Origin: CBDUVZ01 sp965370805
GTDB lineage: Bacteria > Hydrothermota > Tepidihabitantia > Tepidihabitantales > Tepidihabitantaceae
Direction of reading: 5' to 3'
NCBI GenBank assembly: GCA_965370805.1
Contig: CBDUVZ010000091.1
Span: forward strand, 1 to 12,196
DNA length: 12,196 bases
The notes below the pieces were generated by a model. That model ran no database searches. It saw nothing but the letters and a program-made list of their open reading frames with translations, and was not told the origin of the DNA. Below are positions 1-6,052 of this stretch, piece after piece. The number at the start of each line of letters is the position of its first letter. The stretch's first letter is position 1. A program made the position numbers and the translations under genes.

Positions 1-1
1 C

Positions 2-3000
2 ATCGCCAACAACGGCACCAGGACCGAAAACATCCCGGTGCGCCTGCGAATCGGCGACGACTATGACGCAACCGGCTCCAGGCTGCTCGGGCCCGGCGCG
101 TCCGACACGGTCCACTTCCCGGCCTGGACCGCCACGTCCCTGGGCACATTCGCCGTCTTCTGCACTACCGGACTGGCCGGCGATACCTTCCCGGACAATG
201 ACACCCTGAGCACATCCACCACAGTGCGCGTGCTGATTGATGCAGCCGTTGTCCAGTTGAATGCACCGGTCGGGATTATCGACTCAGGCTCGACAGCCAC
301 GCCTTCAGCGATTGTGACCAACAACGGCGCGCATCCCCAGACGATTCCGGTCCACATGCTCATCGGAATCTCCTACCACGAGAGCACTCTCGTTTTCGTT
401 GAGCCGGACTCCAATGTGGCAGTTACGTTCACTGACTGGACCGCCACGCAGATCGGCACTTTCGCAGTCTGCTGTTCGGTCAGTCTTGCCGGAGACATGA
501 TCCCGACCAACGACGTTCAACGCGACTCGGTCACGGTTGTGAACCGGCATGACGTCGGCTGCTACCAGATCCTCACGCCGACCGGCACTATCGATTCAGG
601 CACTGTCGTCACGCCGCGGGCGATGGTAGCCAACTACGGGCTGGGGCCGGAAACCGTGCCGGTGCACATGACCATCGGCCCTGACTACGTTGACGTCCAG
701 ACGGTCACCATCAACCCGGCTGATTCCACACTGGTGGCATTCACGCCCTGGCCGGCCGCTCCCACCGGAATGCTGGCTGTCCGCTGTTCCACCGCGCTCG
801 CAACCGACATGGTTGCCGAGAACGACCTCTCGGTCGATTCGGTGCTGGTGACGGTTCACCCTGATGCAGCCGTCACCGACCTGTATGCACCGACCGGCAC
901 GTTGGACTCCGGCACCGTAATTGTCCCCTACGCCCGTATCTGCAACTACGGCAGTTCACCGGCCATGGTTCCGGTTATCATGCGGATCGGCGAGTCCTAC
1001 GAGCAGACCCGCACCAAGTACCTGGGCATCGGGGCAAAGGACACCGTCACGTTCCCACCCTGGACCGCCTCGCCGCTCGGCACCCACCCGGTTCTCTGCT
1101 CAACCGCGCTTGCCGGAGACGAAGACCCGGACAACGACTTCAAGACTGACTCGGTAACTGTCCGGGCGTTCCGGGATGCAGCCACAATCGCCATTCTGTC
1201 GCCATCCGGCACCGTCGATTCGGGCGCAACCGTCATCCCGAGGGCAGTCGTGGCGAACTACGGCACCTCGCCGGGCTACGTGCCGGTCAGAATGCGCATC
1301 GGTTCGGACTACGACTCGGTCAGCGTGCTGTTCATCGAACCGGGACAGGAAGACACCGTCGCCTTCCCGGGCTGGACCGCGACGCCGACCGGGCCGATTG
1401 CGGTCCGCTGCTCTACCGAACTTGCCGACGACTACCACTACGAGAACGACTACCTCGACGGCACGGTCACCGTCATCGCCAGGCGTGATGCCGCCTGCCT
1501 GGAAATCCAGGTTCCTCAAGGCGTCGTCGACCTGGGCGCTGTCCTGACGCCGGTAGTGCGGATTGCGAACTACTCTTCGAGCCGCACCGAAATCCCGCTG
1601 TTGCTGCGCATCGGTTCGGACTACCTGCGCTCCCGACGCAAGGTTCTGGACCCCGGACAGGCTGACACGGTCACGTTCCCGACCTGGACCGCGCAACCGG
1701 CCGGCTACGTCTCGGTGACCTGTTCGACCGCCCTGCACGGCGACGAGCGACTCAAGAACAACGCCGTTCACACCACTGTGTTCGTATCCCACCAGCGGGA
1801 CGCCTCAGTCACCGGAATCATCGTTCCGGTCGGAGCGGTTGATTCCGGTCATCACGTCACTCCCAAGGCCTGGATTGCCAACAACAGTCCCGGCCCCGAG
1901 TCGATCCCGGTCATGATGCGCATCGGTGACTCCTACACCTCGACGCGCACCAAGCTGCTCCCTCCCGGAACCGGAGACACCGTACACTTCGACACCTGGA
2001 TTGCGGACCAGGTGGGACGTCACCCGGTCCGGTGCTCCACGCTGATGGCGCTGGACGTGAATCCTGCAAACGACTTCCAGGATGCCGAAGCCTACGTCCA
2101 GTGGCGCGACGCGGCGTGTGTTGCCATCATCAGCCCGCCGGGCATGGTCCCGGTCGGCGACACCATCATTCCCCGCGCCCGGGTCCGCAATCTCGGTTCG
2201 TCGCCTGAGCGCATACCCACGCTGTTCCGGATCGGAACCCTGTACGCTCACACCGCCTACTCGGATACGCTGGCCCCGGGAGACTCGGCAGAACTGGAAT
2301 TCGCACCCTGGATCGTGGAACCGAACGGAATCACGGCAAGTTGCTCGACCGCTCTCCACACAGACATGGACCCGGGGAACGACAAGCTGACCGTTGACCT
2401 GTTCGGAGTCAATCGCTCGATCATCCTTGAGCCCGACTCCGCAGTCACGGCACCGCCCGGAGCATCAGTTGACTACGTCCTGTCCTGTCTGAACAACGGC
2501 AACGCGGTCGATACCATCGACATCACGAACCACCACACCCGCAGCGGCTGGCTGGCGCTCTTCTTCGACTCCACCGGCAGCACCCGCCTGGCCGATCACA
2601 ACAACGACTCCGTCCCTGACCTCGGGCCGGTCGGCTCCGGAGAAACCGTCCGGTTCATCTGCCGACTTGTCCTTCCGGTGACCGCGCTGGGTGGAACAAT
2701 CGACTCGACCGAAGTCCGGGCCAGTTCAGGCACAGATGACAGCGTCTGGGACCAGGCTCAACTCCTCACTACTGTCGAGCCGATCATCGACCTCTCGATT
2801 GAACCGGACCGCCAGGGCACGACCGCTCCGGGCCAGACCAAGACGTACCGCTTCACAATCACCAACATGGGCAACACCGAGGACTATGCCGACCTCCTCT
2901 TCTCGTCAATCAAGGGAACCTGGACCTACCGTCTGGCCGATGGCGCCGGCAAGGAACTGAACGACCGGAACCGAAACGGCCGGCCCGACGTCGGGCCGAT

Positions 3001-3844
3001 AGCACCGCTCGGTGGCTCACTGGAAATCCTCTTCCTTGTAACGCCTGACCCGGGTGCTCGAGTCGGCGAAGAAGACACCAGCCTGATAACGGCAATCTCA
3101 TTCGCCGATGAGCAGGTCCGCGACCAAGTGAACGCCGTAACCCGGATAGCGGGTGCGGTGACCGGACTGGTCGTGGAACCCGACCAGAACGCATCCCTGG
3201 CACTGGCCGACACCGGGCGGTTCCAGCTCTGGGTCAGGACCACCGGCAATATCCGCAGAACCGTCAACCTGGAAGCCACATCCTCGGTCTCGGGCTGGCA
3301 GACAGCCCTGTTCGATGCAGCCGGGCGGGACGAACTGCCCGACACGGACTTCGACGGCCGGTGCGACCTCGGCCAGGTGACACCGGCCACAGAATGCCGC
3401 TTCACTCTCGTCGTCATCCCGCCGGACAACCGTGAACTGGCCGGCAATCCCGACTCGCTGCTCGGCTCGACGATTCTCATCACCGCCTCGATTACCGAGC
3501 GGCCCGACCTGGAAGACAGCGCACTGGTAGTCATCAGTGCGATACCGGAATTCGAGACCCACAACTACCCCAACCCGTTCTCCGACAACACCCGCTTCGT
3601 CTTCTCGACGCCGGAGGAAGGCCGCGTGAACCTCGTGGTCTACAACCGATTCGGTGAGTGCATCCGGCGACTGATCACTGACCGGGAATACGAAGCCGGA
3701 GTCCACATCCAGGACTGGGACGGGAAGAACGAAGGCGAACAGAAACTCGTCCCTGGAATCTACACCTACCTGCTGGAGTTCACGCCGGCGCAAGGCAAGA
3801 CCCGGCGTGTCACAAAACACATCGTAGTCGAGTCGTCCAGATGA
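2..3844 (+). CDS. Giant secreted CARDB-like repeat protein with C-terminal YPNPF sorting domain, 5'-truncated by window edge
   Basis: The frame is open from base 2, so the true start lies upstream; the GTG at 38 is an internal Val of a repeat. About 1280 residues are visible. Domains in order: a partial first repeat; seven complete CARDB-like repeats (239-2416) sharing an opening DAAV-like motif, VDSG, NYG, MRIG, WTA, CSTAL and a closing P-x-ND; three larger domains (about 2417-3560) each with an Asp/Asn-rich loop; and a C-terminal domain from about 3560 that opens with NYPNPF and ends near GIYTYLLEF. That ending is the form known from type IX secretion sorting domains and FlgD-like Ig domains. 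I infer an exported surface or extracellular adhesin-like protein, probably anchored or released through its C-terminal domain. No enzyme motif is visible. The next gene is a PorV-like barrel, which fits. The TGA stop is at 3842. Export route and ligand are not shown by the sequence. Confidence 0.88.
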   Translation: MANNGTRTENIPVRLRIGDDYDATGSRLLGPGASDTVHFPAWTATSLGTFAVFCTTGLAGDTFPDNDTLSTSTTVRVLIDAAVVQLNAPVGIIDSGSTATPSAIVTNNGAHPQTIPVHMLIGISYHESTLVFVEPDSNVAVTFTDWTATQIGTFAVCCSVSLAGDMIPTNDVQRDSVTVVNRHDVGCYQILTPTGTIDSGTVVTPRAMVANYGLGPETVPVHMTIGPDYVDVQTVTINPADSTLVAFTPWPAAPTGMLAVRCSTALATDMVAENDLSVDSVLVTVHPDAAVTDLYAPTGTLDSGTVIVPYARICNYGSSPAMVPVIMRIGESYEQTRTKYLGIGAKDTVTFPPWTASPLGTHPVLCSTALAGDEDPDNDFKTDSVTVRAFRDAATIAILSPSGTVDSGATVIPRAVVANYGTSPGYVPVRMRIGSDYDSVSVLFIEPGQEDTVAFPGWTATPTGPIAVRCSTELADDYHYENDYLDGTVTVIARRDAACLEIQVPQGVVDLGAVLTPVVRIANYSSSRTEIPLLLRIGSDYLRSRRKVLDPGQADTVTFPTWTAQPAGYVSVTCSTALHGDERLKNNAVHTTVFVSHQRDASVTGIIVPVGAVDSGHHVTPKAWIANNSPGPESIPVMMRIGDSYTSTRTKLLPPGTGDTVHFDTWIADQVGRHPVRCSTLMALDVNPANDFQDAEAYVQWRDAACVAIISPPGMVPVGDTIIPRARVRNLGSSPERIPTLFRIGTLYAHTAYSDTLAPGDSAELEFAPWIVEPNGITASCSTALHTDMDPGNDKLTVDLFGVNRSIILEPDSAVTAPPGASVDYVLSCLNNGNAVDTIDITNHHTRSGWLALFFDSTGSTRLADHNNDSVPDLGPVGSGETVRFICRLVLPVTALGGTIDSTEVRASSGTDDSVWDQAQLLTTVEPIIDLSIEPDRQGTTAPGQTKTYRFTITNMGNTEDYADLLFSSIKGTWTYRLADGAGKELNDRNRNGRPDVGPIAPLGGSLEILFLVTPDPGARVGEEDTSLITAISFADEQVRDQVNAVTRIAGAVTGLVVEPDQNASLALADTGRFQLWVRTTGNIRRTVNLEATSSVSGWQTALFDAAGRDELPDTDFDGRCDLGQVTPATECRFTLVVIPPDNRELAGNPDSLLGSTILITASITERPDLEDSALVVISAIPEFETHNYPNPFSDNTRFVFSTPEEGRVNLVVYNRFGECIRRLITDREYEAGVHIQDWDGKNEGEQKLVPGIYTYLLEFTPAQGKTRRVTKHIVVESSR
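239..2416 (+). repeat. Seven in-frame CARDB-like repeats, period 312 nt (last two 309 nt)
   Basis: Repeat units start with a D-[AV] motif at 239, 551, 863, 1175, 1487, 1799 and 2108, and the array ends at 2416. The first five starts are spaced exactly 312 nt (104 residues), unit six is 309 nt and unit seven is 309 nt (103 residues). Units differ strongly in sequence but keep MRIG, a WTA-type Trp, a CSTAL-type Cys and a terminal ND. An eighth, partial unit precedes 239 and is cut by the window start. Such units are expected to fold as Ig-like beta sandwiches strung into a rod. Confidence 0.9.
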
Positions 3845-4042
3845 AGCACCCAACCACGAATGCCGCTGCACGGCAGACAGGAATCGAGAACGGAATCCGT
3901 AGTCCTCATCCGGCCCGGCGCAAGGCATCATCCCGGACCGGCAGAAACCGGCGACAACCGCCACGTCACCCGCTTCCTCGACTGAGAGTGGAACTGATGA
4001 GGCCCTTCGACACGTCGTCCGACCGACTTCTCAAGGTCCTCG

Positions 4043-4049
4043 AAAGGAG
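4043..4049 (+). promoter_or_regulatory. Ribosome binding site of the PorV-like gene
   Basis: AAAGGAG lies 6 nt before the ATG at 4056. A competing ATG at 4051 is only 1 nt from this site and runs out of frame to a stop at 4087-4089, so the site selects 4056. Confidence 0.75.
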
Positions 4050-4055
4050 CATGAA

Positions 4056-5639
4056 ATGGTCGCGGAGTTGCTGCTACTCACTATCCTAGGACTGTTCGGC
4101 CCGGGCGACGTCGGCACCACGGCGTTCCCACTCCTCAAAGTCCCGGTGGGACCGCGCGCCTGCGCAATGGGAGAGACCTTCACCGGTCTTGCCGACGACG
4201 TCAATTCTCTTTTCTGGAACCCGGCCGGCATGGCGCAACTCCACCGCACCCAGGTGGCGCTATCTCACCACGAGTGGTTTGCCGCGACCCGTGACGAAAA
4301 CCTGGCATCCGCATTCCCGGTCGGGCCGGGTTTCCTCGGAATCGGTGCGGTGCACTCGATGACCGGTGGCATCGAAGTCTGGGACCCGGAGAACAACCGG
4401 AAGGAATCCGTGACCGCCCACAGCGGTTACCTGGCAATCGGCTACGCCATCCGACCGGTGGAAAACCTCTATTGCGGTCTGTCCATCAAAGGACTGTATG
4501 ACCGGCTCATCGACCAGACCGGCATCGGGGGCTGTGCCGACGTGGGTCTGGTCTATCGCCCGACGAACTGGTTGAGCGTCGGCCTCGCCGGCAAGAACCT
4601 CGGACCCGGCATCTGGTACGGCTCGGAAGACTACCCGCTCCCAATGGCGGCGAGAGTCGGACTGTGCTACAATCACTCTCGGTTCCGGGTGCTGTTCGAT
4701 GCGAATGCCCCGGTCGACAACTCCCCCGACTTCCATCTCGGCGGCGAGTATGCAGCGCACGAATTCATCACGGTGCGCGGCGGCCTGCGACTCGGACCAC
4801 AGGACTGGCGCACGCTCGGCTTGCTGTCGGTTCTCACCGGTGGTCTCGGCATCCACTACGACCGCTACGTACTCGACTACTCAATCGTCCCCTACGGTCC
4901 GCTCGGACTGACTCATCAACTCGCGCTGCGGATGAGTTTCAAAGCCGGTCTCCATGGCCGTGTCGCTATCCAGGTGCTCGAATTCGGAACCAACGAACCG
5001 GTAGAGGCATCCCTGAAACCGGAGTGGATCCACCAGGGCCTGAGCCGGACCGACAAAGCCGGTTCATTCGTCCTTGAAGGCATCGAACCGGGCTGGCTGA
5101 AAGTCACGGCCACCGCTGACGGCTACTATCCTGCGGCGGAGTCGGTTCTGGTCGAAGTGAAAACCACCCGCCGAATCAAACTCGTCATGCGCAAGTCCGG
5201 CTTCGGCTCGCTGTGGGGCGCAATCTATGATGCGGCAACCCACCGGACCCTGCCGGCTCGCGTCGAATACAGCGGCCCGGTCAACGACAGCATCGAAACC
5301 GACCCGCTGGAAGGCAGCTTCATCCTGCGCAAACTCCCTGCCGGCGACTACAACCTGAGAATCAGCGCGATTGACAGCGGATACGCGGAACTCACTGAGA
5401 CCGTCACGATCGAACCCGGCAAACTCGCGTCCCGCACTTTCCTGCTGGCGGCTCCGACCGAAGAGGTCACGTCCGATTCGGAGCAGACCATCGTTCCGGA
5501 GCCGGAAAAAGACGATCAAACGGGAGAACCTCCGGACGAAACACCCGCAACCCCACTTGAGGAAGAGCCCGCACCCGCCGGGGACAGAACCCGTTTGCCG
5601 ATCGAGGAAGAACCGGTCATCAGCGAACAGGAAGGATAG
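4056..5639 (+). CDS. PorV/UPF0164-like outer-membrane beta-barrel protein with two regulatory-like domains and acidic tail
   Basis: This 527-residue protein starts with a hydrophobic leader (MVAELLLLTILGLFGPG) that fits a signal peptide, though it lacks the usual basic N-terminal residue. Residues about 24-75 carry the PorV/UPF0164 signature: a VGPRACAMG motif, a GLADDVNSLFWNPAGMA motif and a following HHEW. The region to about residue 295 alternates short hydrophobic strands and turns, as in outer-membrane barrels. Two carboxypeptidase-regulatory or PEGA-like beta-sandwich domains follow (about 298-375 and 382-462), each with a G-x-F-x-L or G-S-F-x-L motif and a P/AGxYxLxIxA-type strand. Residues 465-527 are an acidic Pro/Glu-rich tail. 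In Bacteroidota, PorV carries type IX cargo at the outer membrane; the upstream YPNPF protein is a natural partner. The gap to that gene is 211 nt, so a shared transcript is possible but unproven. No OmpA-like peptidoglycan-binding domain is present. Confidence 0.82.
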   Translation: MVAELLLLTILGLFGPGDVGTTAFPLLKVPVGPRACAMGETFTGLADDVNSLFWNPAGMAQLHRTQVALSHHEWFAATRDENLASAFPVGPGFLGIGAVHSMTGGIEVWDPENNRKESVTAHSGYLAIGYAIRPVENLYCGLSIKGLYDRLIDQTGIGGCADVGLVYRPTNWLSVGLAGKNLGPGIWYGSEDYPLPMAARVGLCYNHSRFRVLFDANAPVDNSPDFHLGGEYAAHEFITVRGGLRLGPQDWRTLGLLSVLTGGLGIHYDRYVLDYSIVPYGPLGLTHQLALRMSFKAGLHGRVAIQVLEFGTNEPVEASLKPEWIHQGLSRTDKAGSFVLEGIEPGWLKVTATADGYYPAAESVLVEVKTTRRIKLVMRKSGFGSLWGAIYDAATHRTLPARVEYSGPVNDSIETDPLEGSFILRKLPAGDYNLRISAIDSGYAELTETVTIEPGKLASRTFLLAAPTEEVTSDSEQTIVPEPEKDDQTGEPPDETPATPLEEEPAPAGDRTRLPIEEEPVISEQEG

Positions 5640-5741
5640 CGGTTCCCGACAAGACAGCCATCGCCGGTCAGACTCCGTGCACAATCGTCAATGCGTGTGG
5701 CCTGCACGCTGAAAAACGAGCACAAGAAACGCAAATGTTGC

Positions 5742-5769
5742 TTGACAACAAAACAGAAACACATAAGAT
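5742..5769 (+). promoter_or_regulatory. Sigma70-type promoter of the lysine-rich mini-protein
   Basis: A perfect -35 box TTGACA (5742-5747) is followed by a 16-nt spacer and TAAGAT (5764-5769), which matches TATAAT at four of six positions. Transcription would begin near 5776, giving a leader of about 20 nt that holds the ribosome binding site. The surrounding DNA is locally A-rich against a GC-rich background. Upstream, GCGTG (5693-5697) and CACGC (5705-5709) form a small inverted repeat of unknown meaning. Confidence 0.72.
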
Positions 5770-5783
5770 GAGCACGTAACAAC

Positions 5784-5792
5784 AAAGGAGGT
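5784..5792 (+). promoter_or_regulatory. Strong Shine-Dalgarno of the lysine-rich gene
   Basis: AAAGGAGGT is near-perfect for the 16S rRNA tail, and its GGAGG core ends 4 nt before the ATG at 5796. It supports that ATG over a second in-frame ATG at 5805 and suggests high expression. Confidence 0.8.
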
Positions 5793-5795
5793 CCG

Positions 5796-5933
5796 ATGGC
5801 CTGCATGAAACGCGGCACAAAGAAAAAGACGACCAAGAAAAAGAAGGTCGCCAAGAAGAAGGCCGTGAAGAAGGTCGCCAAGAAGAAGAAGGTGGCTAAG
5901 AAAAAGAAGAAGGTCGCCAAGAAGAAGAAGTAG
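5796..5933 (+). CDS. Lysine-rich histone H1-like mini-protein (45 aa)
   Basis: The product has 45 residues, 26 of them lysine, with a short non-repetitive head (MACMKRGTKKKTT) followed by VAKKK-type units. There are no acidic residues and, apart from the head, only Val, Ala and Lys. The composition resembles the basic tails of bacterial histone H1-like proteins (chlamydial Hc1/Hc2, AlgP-type repeats), which neutralise and compact DNA, but here there is no folded domain at all. Nucleoid or RNA binding is therefore an inference from charge. Three exact copies of the 15-mer GTCGCCAAGAAGAAG (5847, 5874, 5913) underlie the repeats. The gene stands alone with its own promoter, strong ribosome binding site and terminator, which argues that it is real despite its size. 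It contains two Met, so initiation at 5805 is possible but less well spaced. Confidence 0.8.
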   Translation: MACMKRGTKKKTTKKKKVAKKKAVKKVAKKKKVAKKKKKVAKKKK

Positions 5934-5952
5934 TCGAACGGCACAACTTCTG

Positions 5953-5980
5953 GAGGGGGCCTCGGCCCCCTCTCTTTTTT
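5953..5980 (+). terminator. Rho-independent terminator after the lysine-rich gene
   Basis: GAGGGGGCC (5953-5961) pairs with GGCCCCCTC (5964-5972); sterically the closing loop is CTCG. The stem is almost all G-C and is followed by TCTTTTTT (5973-5980). It begins 20 nt after the stop codon and isolates this unit from mfd. Confidence 0.93.
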
Positions 5981-6014
5981 CACGACCGAACCGCACCCAC
6001 CGCACACCAATCCA

Positions 6015-6044
6015 TTGACAACCGGCCGTTCTCGCAGTTAGTCT
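6015..6044 (+). promoter_or_regulatory. Putative mfd promoter
   Basis: A perfect TTGACA (6015-6020) is followed, after 18 nt, by the weak -10 candidate TAGTCT (6039-6044). The predicted start of transcription, near 6051, is only about 2 nt before the GTG start of mfd. No Shine-Dalgarno precedes that GTG, which agrees with a leaderless message. The -10 box is poor, so its exact position is uncertain. Confidence 0.5.
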
Positions 6045-6052
6045 CAGCACAA

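Noticed and set aside
3841..4089. Open frame of 82 residues overlapping the end of the giant gene and the start of the PorV-like gene
   Set aside because: No Shine-Dalgarno, no recognisable domain, Arg/Pro/Ser-rich composition typical of a wrong frame in GC-rich DNA. A shorter version from the ATG at 3997 could be a leader peptide but lacks a good ribosome site.
4051..4089. ATG at 4051 as an alternative start beside the PorV ribosome binding site
   Set aside because: It is only 1 nt from the Shine-Dalgarno and gives a 12-residue peptide ending in a stop; the in-frame ATG at 4056 has proper spacing and leads into a signal peptide.
5693..5709. GCGTG/CACGC inverted repeat as terminator of the PorV-like gene
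   Set aside because: The stem is only 5 bp and is followed by an A-run, not a T-run, on the plus strand.
5516..6010. Minus-strand frame rich in Phe and Leu across the lysine-rich gene
   Set aside because: It is the reverse complement of Lys codons (AAG/AAA read as CTT/TTT); the promoter, ribosome site and terminator are all on the plus strand.
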